NCBI GenBank assembly: GCA_951230915.1
Contig: OX579633.1
Span: forward strand, 4,650,001 to 4,714,000
DNA: 64,000 nucleotides
Direction: 5' to 3'
Source: Antitrichia curtipendula
Lineage: Eukaryota > Streptophyta > Bryopsida > Hypnales > Leucodontaceae
Shown: in pieces, positions 1 to 11,866 of the stretch
Layout: the number at the start of each line of letters is the position of its first letter
How positions within the stretch are numbered: position 1 is the first letter of the stretch
The notes under the pieces: generated by a model
Told to the model about the DNA's origin: nothing
Database searches by the model: none
Seen by the model: only the letters and a program-made list of their open reading frames with translations
Program-made: the position numbers and the translations under genes

Positions 1-123
1 CCTTCAAGAATCAACCATTTTAACGTAGTTTTCTAGAGAATTCTAACCAAAACATAGAATGAAATTTTCAATTCATAATCATGTTTGTTCAATCACGTTC
101 AGAAAATCTGCTAGTGTGATATA

Positions 124-395
124 AGGTAGGCACCCCCCAAATGGCACTTGACCTTAAAGTGCCATCTACAGGTTGTGTACATTTCCAAAATCAGTTATGT
201 ACCTATTTGGATGGAGCGCTTTCAGAAACAAACTTTGACCCTTAATAACTTTTGCATACGGTGTCCAAATGCCACGTTCTCTGGTGCGTTGGAACCTCCT
301 TTCACTTGCCAACAAGAATATATCAAAATATGACCAGTCTTATAATAGTAACTAGGCTCAATAGCAAAAAGTGGCGGATTTGGGTGTACCCACCT
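124..395 (-). mobile_element. TA/AGGT MITE, family M1 copy 1
   Basis: A 272-bp element is bounded by TA on both sides, with inverted ends AGGTAGGCACCC and GGGTGTACCCACCT. Its whole length matches, in reverse orientation, the element at 36251-36524: both carry the same 'crossing' motifs (GAACCTCCTTTCACTTGCC, GCATACGGTGTCCAAATGCC). There is no coding capacity; the 61-codon frame inside is a chance frame. Non-autonomous status is inferred from size and the lack of a transposase. Confidence 0.8.
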
Positions 396-397
396 TA

Positions 398-835
398 CAT
401 GGCTGCAGGCAACTCACACTGAATTGTAAACTAAGTCTCCATTTTTGCGTTACAACATAATTACACTGTTTGAATACTTTCAGCAGTCCACAATGCCAAC
501 AATTTCAAGGCGAAGACAGGGATAATTTTGGACTGTTAATTTTTTTTAAATTAAAAAAGCGAGTTGTTAGGTTGGTGTCCACGGCAATCTCTTTCTTTCC
601 ATGTGAGCACCAACTGGTCCTGGCACTGGGTGCCAAAAACAGTAGGTGCAGCCGCAGTGAGGACAAGAATTTGTCGCACATTGTGTGTGACGTTGTGTAC
701 AATTTGCATTAACCTGTATCACTACTCATTTAATTATTAGCGTCGTCGTCCTTGCTTTGTTTCTGTCACTTTTGTGGTTGCGACGTTTGCGATCAATACG
801 GGACTTTAGTTGACTCCGTAGCCCTTTTAGGAGAA
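398..835. other. Anonymous AT-rich spacer
   Basis: Short open frames on both strands (470-712 and 505-702) overlap each other, have no recognisable domain and look like chance frames. I see no gene or repeat boundary here. Confidence 0.4.
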
Positions 836-1085
836 GTACCATAGGAAAAAAAAGGCAAGTACTCAAGTTTGTTCAATTGGTGCACAAGACCCCTTCCACT
901 AATTGATGCTCCTTTGGATATTAACCCTACACTACAACAATTACGTGGCCATCCTAAAAAGTACCATAGAAAAAAGAAGGCGAGTGTTCAAGTTTGTTCA
1001 ATTGGAGCACAAGACCCCCTTCCACTAATTGATGCTCTTTTGGATATTAACCATACGACAACCATGCGGCTGTCCTAAAAAGTGC
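836..1085. repeat. Tandem duplication, about 125-bp unit, two copies
   Basis: The block from GTACCATAGGAAAAAAAAGG (836) recurs from GTACCATAGAAAAAAGAAGG (961). Both include CAAGTTTGTTCAATTGG, a run reading 'CACAAGACCCC' and CCACTAATTGATGCTC, ending near CCTAAAAAGTRCC. A 69-codon frame spans both copies and repeats PLPLIDA-LDIN, but it is better explained as a read-through of the duplication than as a gene. Confidence 0.75.
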
Positions 1086-2507
1086 CCGATGGATGAGAAA
1101 GGATCCTCCTATGTAAGACAGAAGTGCAAATGTTCATCTTTGGGGATTTTTTGTGAAAAGGGGGAGGTCTTGTGTGGGGTTTGATCTCCAATGGGTGCTC
1201 TTGGGTGTTCTTTTGAGCGAATGATTCACATGGTACGAAAAGGGATGATTTCCACAATGATCAACTCAATGTTCGAAGGTTAACCTTTGAAGAACATTGA
1301 GGGAGTCCCAACTTCCCAAAGTGTAAAATGTGTTTGTGAAGTGCAACCCAAAAGAATAGTTTAGTAATGCTTTTTGAACAACATTTGTAGACTATGATAG
1401 AAAAAGAAAAACTCAAGCAATCTAGTAATAATGTTATGAACTCGATTGAAGCTGCAATCCTTGAATTTATTTTTCCTTTCTTTTTTATTTAGTGTTGCTT
1501 CTCAAATAGTGATATTCCTACAAACATGGGGCCACACTAAATAGAGCCTTTATTACAGATTGTATTCCACCCCATACATTGCAAACACCACAAATGGCAA
1601 AAAAAAAAAAAACTATCGTGTATTTACATGTAATTGTAACATTATTCAAAGTAAAAAAATAAAAACTTGATCATTGAATAGTGTCAAGATTTCTTAAATC
1701 ACGGGAGCAACACTCAATGAAATTCTCTTCAATATTGTAAGGTTAACCATTTAGTGTGAACCACACTATTCCATACCTTCCATACGTTAAGTCAAGGTGT
1801 TTGTTTTGTTTGTTTTGTTTTATTTGTTACGTTCAAATTTCTTGGATCATGTGCTCTTGGTCGCATTCTTCGTATTGTTGTAAAGCTCTTTGCAAGGATG
1901 GGTGCCAGGGCATCGTTTGGACCCAGGGCATTTCACAAAAATGATTGAAGTTTCAAAGTTTCCATTTCAAAGTTTCCATGAATTAAAAAAATAAAAATTA
2001 ACTTTTACTTTTATTTTGGCTGTGGTAACGGCACACTATTTAGAGTGTTAGCTGACCCCAGCTGATCCCATGATGTCAGTCTAATTTGGGCAGTTCAGAT
2101 TATGGAAACCCACTCACAAACCAGTTCATTTTGCCTCATCCCAAGTCAAAAGAACACACCCAAAAGCATTGCTTTCAACCGTATTTCCACTAATAAAGTT
2201 TAATGAAGGACTGAGAGGATAGTTTTAAGTTTAAATGCCAAACCCAATTGCTGGATAGGGTAGGATGGTAGTACAATCCACATAATGTAATGTATCCACA
2301 ATGTAGGACAAATATAGAATGTGAGTGTACGTCTTTGTTATTTGTCAATGGAAAGCCCAAATTTAAGGGTCAAAAAATCGTAAAAAAAGGGATGCAATCA
2401 GTGGCTATCTGTCCAGATAAAATACCCTAAAAAAATGAAAGAATGGTGCTGCTAGAATTGCACAGAAGTCCCATGCCAACATAGGTTAAGAGTTAAGTAA
2501 TGAACCC
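1086..2507. other. Anonymous AT-rich spacer
   Basis: No coding potential above chance and no clear repeat ends. It contains a short (TTTG)n/(TTTGT)n stretch near 1798-1830 and several A-runs. Confidence 0.4.
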
Positions 2508-3450
2508 TGAACCCCTAAAAGTCAAAGACTATGTTTTCACCAAAAACGCTCCAAAACTGCTATTTCTAATATAAGTATCAAATTTTAGGAAAAAAAAACT
2601 TTTTTGGAAAAATGTAACAGTAGGATGTTGTGTTAAACTAGTTTGAGAAGTTGTGAAAAAAAATTCAGAAATTTTCACCATGTGGATTGCAAGATAATAG
2701 CATTTGAATTGACAAAACCCCTTTTTTTGTCCCTGCGAATATCCGAGCAGCTGCTTCACAAGATCACATTTGTATAACAAAATGTTCCAAATGGTGGTTA
2801 CTCTTTGGATTCATTCTTCAAGGCAAGTTGGATACATGCTTGAAAATTTTCATATCATTTGGAATTGTAAAACATATAGAAAAAAAATAGTAAAGGTAAA
2901 GAGGTAGAGAATGTTCAAAACACTAAATTGTTAAGAATTTAAATATAAATATGAAAAATATTGGAATGTAGGTTGTAATGTTGTAATAAACAATCTACAT
3001 TCAATGTTTTTCTGTTTTTTTTCAAAAATATTGAAAATTGAGTTAAATAAAAGACTTCAAAGTGTATCTTAGAATAGAGACTCCATAACTACCCTCAAAC
3101 TAAAACTCCTCATAAATTTCATCTCATTTATCCAAATGGAATGATTCAAAGCTTCCCACATATATATAAATCTAAAGAACGAGTTTCAAGTTTTTATTTT
3201 TAAAAGAAGTGATTTTTAAAGAAGTTTTTTCAGCTACTCGGGTTGCCCGCCGACCAATAAAAATGACATATCATGCAATAACTTTTTAACCACGTACTCA
3301 AAAGTTACGAAAATTGTTTGGCCTTAGAGCCACTCCTCGGACGCATCTTGTGTGAAAATTTCAAAGAAAAAAAATAAAAATTCCAGCCGTAGTGAGCTGC
3401 CCAAAATCGCTATGTTGTCAAAAAACGGTGTTTGGTCCTTTAGGGGTTAA
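2508..3450 (-). mobile_element. TTAA element, family A (copy A1)
   Basis: A full-length family A copy in reverse orientation, 943 bp with flanks. The right end is CCTTTAGGGGTTAA; the left end is slightly decayed (TGAACCCCTAAAAG). Just inside the left end is the conserved box TGTTTTCACCAAAAACGC (the reverse of the family's 3' end) and inside the right end GTTGTCAAAAAACGGTGTTT. The reading frame at 2529-2780 is a non-coding shadow. It has no transposase. Confidence 0.85.
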
Positions 3451-3469
3451 CCTACATGATAGAGTCCAC

Positions 3470-3790
3470 CACTGTGAAGTCAAAACTCAAAGTCCCACTT
3501 CTCTATATCCTTCATTTTGTTGTTATTTATGAGTGGAAATTTCTTGTTTTTATTTTTCAGAGATGAAATTACATGCCCATCTGATAAACTATATGTCATA
3601 ATAAAAAATCATTTTTTTTGTGAAAAATTCAAGTTACTATGAATTTTTGAAGAAAAAGTGAAGAAATTTCATATCAAACACAAAACATGCTTTAAAAATC
3701 TGAATTTTTTGTGATAGAAGTGTATCATAGTATAGAATGTAATGGGAATCTTTTTTGTATGTGTCACACACTATTTAAAAACGTGGTTAT
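3470..3790 (+). repeat. Dispersed repeat R4, copy 1
   Basis: Shared with 42240-42360 and 45290-45560: a common core runs through ATTTTTCAGAGATGAAATCACATG-like sequence and then AAATTTCATATCAAA-CACAAAA and GTGTATCATAGTATAGAA. Boundaries are approximate and no terminal repeats are seen. Confidence 0.55.
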
Positions 3791-5009
3791 AGATCCTCAA
3801 CTTCAAAAATCAATAAAATGATCATTCTCATGATTTTTTCAAGCTCAGTAGAAACTATACATCAAGAGTTTGTTCTAAAGTATAAGAAATCTTTTGAATG
3901 TCAAAAGCAAGTTTTTAAAGAAAAAACTTTCAAAGTATCAAAATACATTGTATAGGAATACCATATTTTTATGAACTACCCTATATACAATCAAGATACA
4001 ATTAATATAACTTTATTTTCATTCAATGACGTGGACAAAGCATTATTAAAGTTGCACACATTAAATTGGATGAAAATAATCCATTTTTCAATTTGAGAAA
4101 ATATCATTTGACCACTCAATGACGTTTTTAGTCCTTTGTGTCTTCTCAAGGTAAGGTACATTTTGTTCCAAACAGTTTAAATTACATGTAATGTAGGTAA
4201 GCCTGTGATGGACTTTATTCCTTGCCTTCTTCCCGATTGCGTTCCTATTTACATTTGTTTAATATTTTAAGAATTGAAATGTTGTACAAATGTAAATAGG
4301 GATTCAATTGGAATAGTGTCTACAATGGATATGCCTACTTTAAACCCAAACATTGTGGTAAAAAAATAGACCCAACTAGCCTTATGTTATTATTTTGTTT
4401 TCTATTGAAAACATTATCATTTAAAAAAATATATATATTAAAATCAACCATTGTGAATTTGGACCAAGAAAAAGATTCTAGTAAAGCTCATAAATGTAAG
4501 CATCTATAGGATATCTCAAATTCCCCCTTAATCAATATACCACTCGAGATGAACATTTAATGCACATGCTAATTCATGTGACTTTCTTTTGATGTTCATA
4601 TGAATTTTATTACTGTAAATTTTGGTCACTTTACAAAAGTTGAAACTTATAGATAATATGAAATTTTATGAAACTATATGAGCCTTTAGCTTTTATTCTA
4701 AAATTGAAAATTTGTGTAACTAATTAATGTGAAGTTTACATAAAATTAGCATCAAGGGTTGCTTCATAATTGGGTCCAGGCAAAGAAAATGAAAAATTCT
4801 AAATCATCTTTTTTGCCAAGAGATTATAAATGATCCAACTTTATCAATAAAAATAATCATAAATTTTGAAATTTTTGACTTGATTCCTAGTATAAACAAA
4901 CCCTTCATTTCATGCATTAAAGTCATATGAATTTCATTTGACGGTGACAAGGGGATTTTTCCTAATGTAAGCATGTGGGTCATCACTAGCATAGTTGAGC
5001 ACACTTAAA
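3791..5009. other. Anonymous AT-rich spacer
   Basis: No gene seen. A short inverted pair lies near 4246-4306 (CCTATTTACATTTGT / ACAAATGTAAATAGG), which could form a small hairpin. The 66-codon minus-strand frame at 4804-5004 has no recognisable motif. Confidence 0.4.
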
Positions 5010-6455
5010 ATTTGTAGAGTGCCTTTTCTCCAATTTGCATAGGGACCAAAGAAATTGAGTATGAAAGAATATTATATATTAAACTATAGATTCTTTCATG
5101 ATCAAAAGGCACTTTTAGATCCTAAAGATTTGGGGAAACCAATTTTGGTTACAACATGGGATATTTTCTAAATTTGACACAGAAGGTCTATGAATTGAGT
5201 ATAAAATTATGAAAAGAAAAATTTCAACATTCTAAGAGCATTGCCACCATTGGAGGTTTAGAGCTAGTTGGAATAGCTTTTGATGTGCATAAGTTGGAAA
5301 TGAAGCTCCACTTTTGCAAGAGGGATGAATTTTTTTTTGTCAGAACACTCCTAAAATGAATGTGGCATAAAATTTTGACCAAGTGTTGCTCATCATCTTA
5401 GGTGTGCTTGCAAATTTTGCATGAAATGTTGAGACCTTCTAGATTCCATTATTCATTAGCCCCTAAATGCCTAGGACCTTTCTAGATTTAAAAACATCAT
5501 TGCTTTTGAAGTGTTATAGTCTAAAATGTCATTGAGGTATAGAAATCTCAACCATACAATTTTGTAGTGTATGTGTTGTAGATGACGTGAATCAAATTTG
5601 ACCACATAGATTGCAAGATTATAATGCTTTAGTGTTGAAAAAGGATGCTGAAATTTTCATAGAAACAGATTTGAAGGTGAAACTTCATTTCTAAACCTAC
5701 TCAAATGAAAAAAAAAATTAGAAAATGCTTTAAAACCAGCATACAAATACATTAGCAAAAAAACATATCGTTTGATTGACTCACTGTGTCTACATAATGA
5801 CTTTGAAATGTAAAAAAAAAGCAAGAGTTGTTGGAAAAAACACATCTAAGACTAAACCTCCATCTACTGAAATGCTTCTCAATCACTCGTAAGTTCTAAG
5901 ATTGATATAAAATTTTAGTACATAAAGAAGACTAGTATGCACAAATTTACCGATTTTTATTTATTAGAAATGCACATTGTATGAAGAAGAAACAAACCGC
6001 CAAAGTTCATTGTAATCCCAAAACATCCCAATTTTGACCTTCAAGTTACTCCCAAACATTCAAAACAACTTGAATTAACATAAAAAATTTACCACAATAA
6101 CTAGGCTATAAGGGACATATTAATCAACAAATTTTTATTGAAAACAAACATTGGATGAAGGAGATATAAGCCTCCAAAATTGCAGCCATTAAAATGCAGT
6201 GTGGTAAATTCAAATTGATCTTGGAACTTTGAATGGCTTCCAAAAAATTAGTAAATTTTGGATTGATCTGAAAATTTTACCACAGAAACTAGAAGAGAGA
6301 GTGAAAATTTACCAACATTTTTTTTTTGAATTCAAACACTGGATGCAAAAACTGCAACACTTTGAATTGGACTTCCAAACTATGTGAGGACACTTTTGGT
6401 CCCAAGGGGTACTTGGGGGGTAGACAAGACCAATATGAATAGGATGTAGTAGCTC
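5010..6455 (+). repeat. Dispersed repeat R2, copy 1, split by a family H element
   Basis: The stretch 5010-5459 aligns with 11388-11840 (shared TTTTCTCCAATTTGCATAGG, CCAATTTTGGT, GATTCCATNATTCATTAG). The alignment resumes at 6421 (TAGACAAGACCAATATG). The intervening 961 bases are absent from the second copy, so copy 2 shows the uninterrupted state. The nature of R2 itself is unknown; no coding sequence was seen. Confidence 0.8.
5456..6423 (+). mobile_element. TTAA-type element, family H (copy H1)
   Basis: An insertion of about 961 bp (5460-6420) starting CCCCTAAATGCC and ending in GGGGTACTTGGGGGG. It is flanked by TTAG on the left and GTAG on the right, so at least TAG is duplicated. The uninterrupted site is present at 11835-11845. 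The body matches the truncated copy at the right edge of the window (AAAACATCATTGCTTTTGAAG, GATTGCAAGAT-ATAATG-TTTAGTGTTG). No ORF of note. Confidence 0.8.
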
Positions 6456-7429
6456 TACCTATTGACTCCCTTGTCCATTTTTCTTTTGCTCTGTTCCATT
6501 ATTTTGTCTAGTCTTGTAGCTCGGCTGATTTGAACTAGTTTTTTTTGCAATGAAATCTTCATTTTTAAGATAAATAGTACCTTATGACTTTAAAAAAGAC
6601 AATAGAAAAAAAAAGATCAATTTCTTCACCTCTCGTACCGAATTTAGGACCTCATATTGCAAGTATGAATTCAGAATTTAAAAAAAAAATTCATGTTGCA
6701 AACAAAAAAATTACAGTATTTTCCTCTGCCGGGCAATGAAGGGGGGTAATTCCCCTTGCCTTGTGCACATTGCACACACACTTGGATTCCTTCCAAAATT
6801 AGGGATGCGGTGTTGGTTGTTTACAATTTGTTAAACTCTCTTTTCTTTACCATTTTTGTATTTCAATTTTTTTGCAATTTGTGGGCGTGGCACATGGAGC
6901 CATGTTCCGATGGCATGGCACAATCAGTGGTCTTTGGTGTAAAATTGAGAGTTTTTTGAAGATAGAGAATGGGGAGCAATTTTCTTAGATGTTAAGGTGA
7001 ATTTTCTTATGTAATGCCTCCCACTTGTTCTTTTAGTTTCTTTTGTTTGTTTAGCTCTTAGCCTTCATAGTGTCTTAGTTTCTCTTTTCTTGTCCGACCT
7101 CCGGGTGGTTGATGTGTAACTTTGTTGATGTGCAATGGATTTCCATTTGTTTCAAAAAGAAAAAAGAAATGTAATTGTTTGGCATTTGTTGCAGAGTTTT
7201 CGAATTCAATTTGTTCGTGATTGAAATTTTACAGCTTTGAATTGACAACTACAATAGAACTTCTCTCAGTGCATCATCTCTTAGTACATAATATGCAATA
7301 AGAGAGTTAGTAGGTGGATCCAATTTCAAGCACTTTTTTTGAAATTTGTTATAGTTAGAGACGGCATTAGTTAGATGGCCATTATTACACTTCTCTTTGT
7401 GCATAGTCCCGGCACCATGCACTAAAAGA
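6456..7429. other. Spacer with retroelement-like and fold-back fragments
   Basis: 6600-6760 holds a decayed fragment of the repeat at 46310-46760 (TTGCAAGTATGAATTCA, then GGGCAATGAAGGGGGG). 7060-7170 reads like a plant LINE 3' tail (TGTGCAATGGATTTCCATTTG then A-rich), similar to 18160-18270. An ATAGAACTTCTCTCAGTGCA stretch near 7254 resembles pogo/Emigrant-type termini. All of these are weak, and no gene is supported. Confidence 0.3.
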
Positions 7430-7980
7430 GGTTCTATTTTTGGGCCACAAATTGGATTTTGGACAAGTACCTTTGGTCTCAATTTTTTTCATGAATTTTT
7501 TGAATTTTTTTCTGAAGATAGAAAAACTTACTATTTTCATGGAAATATATATTTTTTTAAATTGGTGCCTGGAAACAAAAGTTGTACCTAGATAAGCTCA
7601 AAACAAGGAAGACCAAGAGGCAAAAAAACATTTTAAAATTTTTTTTTCCACATAGATTATATTTTTGTCTACATAGAAAGTTTTTAATCATCATTTGGAT
7701 AAGTGATGTGAAAGTTATGGACAATCTTGTTTTGGGGGCAATCTACGCATCTTCTTGAAAAAATAAATTATAGAATCCATTTCTCAGTGCAATTTTTACA
7801 ATTAAAAAAAAGAAAGCTCCACATGATTTAGTTTCCTTGCTAGAACAATCTCACCAATGAAATTACTGCATTTTAATTCCATCTTAGAGACATTAATAAA
7901 TTAGATTTTCCTTCTACCTAGAGAATTCTTTAAAAAATTCTTTAAAAAAAATTCCACATGGTTTAAGAATGTTTTAAAGA
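7430..7980 (+). mobile_element. TTAA element family B, fragment
   Basis: It matches the interior of the element at 10037-10951: GGTCTCAATTTTTTTCATGA, GAAGATAGAAAAACTTAC, then the box CTAGAACAATCTCACCAATG and ATTTTAATTCCATCTTAGAG. Neither CCCC/GGGG terminus is intact. Non-coding. Confidence 0.6.
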
Positions 7981-8540
7981 AATTTTTGTAGTAAAATGAA
8001 TATAGATGTGGATTAGAATTTTCAAATTTACGTCACGACTAAATGTCCATTACATTAGACCAATAAAACATTAAGATTCAACCTCAACGACCATCAAGAT
8101 CCATTAAACACATACACCAACACACTTTCTTTTTGGATGGCTTAGACGGTCCATTGACTAATAAGCGGTTCAAGATGCCAAGATTTTATTTTATTTTTGC
8201 TAATATAAAGCATGATGTGTCAAGATGCATCCCGACCAACATTGCTAGATAGTTTGACAAGGAAAGATGTCGTCATGTGAAGATAGTAAACCTTAATGTG
8301 GACAAATAATTTATGTGGATGATAAAATAAACATCATCAAGAAAATATGCATGGGAGTGTAGTTGACTAAAATTGTACTGTGGTATTGGTATTGTATGTA
8401 TCAAAAAAATAGGTATAAATGTAAGACATTTATCACAAGTGGTGAAAATTGTCACATTCCACAAATAGGAAGGGTTATCTTAGTAGGTTAAATGAATTGA
8501 AAATTAGATTTGTAATACAAGAATAAAGTTTGTAATTCAT
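7981..8540. other. Anonymous AT-rich spacer
   Basis: Nothing recognised. The minus-strand 63-codon frame at 8273-8464 has no domain signature. Confidence 0.4.
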
Positions 8541-9362
8541 TCTAAAACCCTAAAAGCTGGAGGGTGTTTTGGAAGATAAAAAGTCTAAAATAGCCAATTT
8601 CTGATACATTGTCCAAAATAAAAAATTAATTAAAAAAATTCCATACATACAAAAGTGTCTTAAGCAAATAAGGCAATGAGTGAAAAAAATTCAGCCCATT
8701 TGACCACGTGGATTGAAAGATTATAATGTTTGCAAGTGAAAAAAAAAAACTTTTCTTCGTCCCTAAAAAAACATAGTCAGCAGACTTTGAGCCCCTCTTG
8801 GAGTTAAATTTTTGATCTATATAAAATTGAGGATTTTGAACATTCATAAGTATATGATAGATCACTCATGAAAAATTTCAAAAGCAAATATAGACTTTAG
8901 CTTACTCTAAATCACCCTGCAATGCAAGGAAGTTAAGCGCATTTTTTGATGATTTCTTGTGCAATGAGGAAATTTTTTATTTGAAATACAAATTGTAAAA
9001 AATTAGAGACAAACATTTGGAATATGTAAGAAAATTTTCAAAAACTTTGACTTTACAAGTTGCAAGATAATAGGCTTGAAATTAAAAGAAAATGTTTTTT
9101 CTTGAAGCTGCTTCAATAAAGCTAACAAAGTTTGACTCCTCTTAGAATGTGATTTGAGAATTAACTTTTTTTTGACAATTGTATGCCTTATTTTATTAGA
9201 TACAGACATGCCAAATTTCAAAAGTTGATGAGCATTTTTGCAAAAGATGTTCAAATTGCCATGGATGCCAAAAAAATTTAGGGCAACATAAATTTTGATT
9301 TGAGCACCCGATTAGAAAAAAAAATTATACTCCCACTAAGGGAGTACATGTTTATACCAGGG
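8541..9362 (+). mobile_element. TTAA element family D, decayed copy D2
   Basis: It aligns with 43068-43929: CATTGTCCAAAATAAAA, CATTTGACCACGTGGATTG, TCACTCATGAAAAATTTCAAAAGC, ATTTTTTGATGATTTCTTG, and CTTGAAGCTGCTTCAATAAAGC. Both tips are worn (CCCTAAAAGC at the left, CTAAGGGAGTACATG near the right), so the limits are approximate. Confidence 0.6.
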
Positions 9363-9612
9363 CTTTTTAGGGGGCTTTCTAGTGCCAAACTGCATTAGAA
9401 TTTACTTTTTTGTTAAATGGCAAAAAAATCATGAAGTTTTTGCCAAAAAACTTTGAATTAAAAAAAAATGGATGAAATTGCTAGATTGTGGATTGAAGAT
9501 TAGAGGCATGTAATATGTGCAAATGTGATGTTTTATATCCAATATTTGGATGAGTGCTGAAATTTGGAGCACAGTTATAACATTTTACATTTCCATTTTG
9601 TCACTTCATAAA
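9357..9612 (+). repeat. Dispersed repeat R3, copy 1
   Basis: One of three copies (with 27165-27440 and 33676-33960) sharing CCAGGGCTTT, GGCAAAAA-CATGAAGTTTTT, GATTGTGGATGAA, a ...TATCCAATAT-TGGATGA segment and CTTCATAAAAA-TGG. The following 420 bases up to 10036 hold a GGGTGGGG run at 9825-9845 and nothing else recognisable. Confidence 0.65.
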
Positions 9613-10036
9613 AAGTGGAAAAAAAAGTTCCAGTTCACACCAAAATTGACTTCATAGGAACCTACCTAGATTTTTAATTGTCTTCTCAACAAACAATTGA
9701 TCTTTAGGACTTAAAAACTACCATGGTCAATGGCACTTAAATTGAATTGATTGTCATTGGTTTCATGGCGCATCCCCTATACAAATATATAGTATAGGGA
9801 AGGGAAAATTTGTGAAGAAAGATGGGTGGGGTGGGGTGGGGGTGAAAAAAATGGACACTTAAATTTTATATGTAAGATAGCCCCACTTTTAAAATCGTAT
9901 GAACAAATTTACAAAAAATATAGGGTATTGAAAACATGCCCCTTGTCGCATTTCATATAGAAATGTGGGCATCTTAAATGCAATAATTAAGGTAAATAGC
10001 TCCACATCAAATACCCTCTTAACTCAAATGTATACC

Positions 10037-10951
10037 TTAACCCTTAAAGTCCCATTGTTCCCTTGGGGGACAAAATAGATTTAGGGCTAGCTCATATGGT
10101 CTCAATATTTGTCATGATTTTTTGAATTTTTTTTGAGAAGATAGAAAAACACAGTAGCTTTCCAACAATATAACTTTTATTTCAATCGGAGCATGGGAGC
10201 TAAAGTTATGGCACCAAAATCCTATTTTGAGTTCAACAAGTAGAAAAACCCTTCAAAAATCTTACAATGAAACATTTTAAATTTTTGGTTTGTACATATT
10301 AAATTTTTATGTACGTGGGAAGCTTTGATTCATTCCATTTGGATTTGTAATGTGAAAGTTATGGGCAAATCAAAGCATCTTCTTTAAAAATAATTTATAG
10401 GATTCAATCTGACCTCGATTTCTAAAAGAATTCAGAAATAAAAGTTTCACAAGATTAAGGTCTCTTTCTAGAATAATCTTACCATTGAAATTAGTGTATT
10501 TCAATTCCATCTTAGAGCTATTAACAAATTAGATATTCCTTCAATCTTGAATATACTTCTACTTAACAAATTTTGAATGAATGAAAACTAAGTTTTAAAA
10601 AAAAAAAAAATTCCCTAGACTCTCCACTCAATTCTTTATCATATTAAATTAAAAATTAAAAATCAAATGAGAAAAATTATAAGTTATGAAGGTTCAAAAT
10701 CAAAAAATGTAGTTGAGCAAGGTGCAAAATAACTTTTTTCCTTCACTTTAAACGCAAATATCTTACAATCTACAACGTCAAAGTTTGTGAAATTTCTTCC
10801 ACACAATTTTATACTAGTCTAGTACAAGATCCTATGGTTAAATATGCACAAAAAAAAAAAAAATTTAAACATTTTTTGCTATGTGTTATAGAGATGACAG
10901 TTTTGAGTGATTTTTTTAATGGAAAAGAGGCCTTAGAACTTTAGGGGCTGA
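10037..10951 (+). mobile_element. TTAA element family B (copy B1)
   Basis: A copy of about 915 bp starting TTAACCCTTAAAGTCCC and ending AACTTTAGGGGCTGAA. Its last 200 bases resemble the 3' third of family A (ACAAGATCCTATGGTTA, then GATGACAGTTTTGAG), while the 5' two thirds do not, so the families share a 3' module. Reading frames are closed throughout; no transposase. Confidence 0.8.
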
Positions 10952-11387
10952 ATAACAAAAAGTCATCTCCCCAAGACATGGAAACCACAACATCAATCAT
11001 GATGTCCAAGTGATTCAAAAGGCCACCATATTTGGAACTAACATGCTACAACTACATTACAACTTCAAGTTCCTCTTGCTATTGATGAAGTTTTGATAAA
11101 GTTTTGGCAAACTTTTTTCTATTGCCAGCCTAAAAAGTAAACTTTGTGAATCTCTGTACAATTGTAAGTTGAATTGGAAATATGTACAATTTTTTTTGGA
11201 TTTTCCGTGTCATAAAGACCATGAGAGTTTGTACACGAGTCTTTCCTTTATGTTAGATGTGCACAAGGTACTACATTTGTATATTCTATGTCATGGATTT
11301 GCTACTTGGTGTTTGAATTTTCTATAATCTATGTGATGGTTGGCAATATGCCATTGGTTACAATGTGGAGGATGTGAACCTGTCGTA
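10952..11387. other. Anonymous spacer
   Basis: Unique-looking AT-rich DNA with no repeat boundary and no coding signal. Confidence 0.35.
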
Positions 11388-11866
11388 AATTTGTAAAGTG
11401 TCTTTTCTCCAATTTGCATAGGGACCAAAGTTAATGAGTATGAAAAAATATTATACATTAAACTATATATTATTTCTTTCATGATCAAAATGCACTTTAG
11501 CTCCTTAAGGCTTGGAGAAACCAATTTTGGTCGCAACATGGTGTATTTTCTAAATTTGACATAGAAGGTCCATGAATTGGGTATAGAATTGTGATAGAGA
11601 ATTTGCCAACATGTAAAGAACATCACCCCCCTAACAAGCTTAGAGCTAACCGGAATAGCTTTTGGTGTGTATAAATTAGAAATGAAGATCCACTCTTATA
11701 TGAGGAGCAAATTTTTTTTTGTATAAACACTCCAAAAAATGAGATTGGCATAGAATTTTGACTGATTGTTGCTCACCATTTTAGGTGTGCTTGCAAATTT
11801 TCCATGAAATGTTGAGATCTTCCAGATTCCATGATTCATTAGACAAGACCAATATGTGTAGGTTGT
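11388..11866 (+). repeat. Dispersed repeat R2, copy 2 (empty site for H1)
   Basis: It is homologous to 5010-5459 plus 6421-6450 and continuous across GATTCATTAGACAAGACC at 11833-11850. It therefore shows the pre-insertion state of element H1. The 111-codon minus-strand frame at 11291-11626 overlaps it and lacks any domain. Confidence 0.8.

Noticed and set aside
5234..5265. TAAGAGCATTGCCACC as a MITE terminus
   Set aside because: The matching position in R2 copy 2 continues as ordinary repeat sequence with no insertion boundary.
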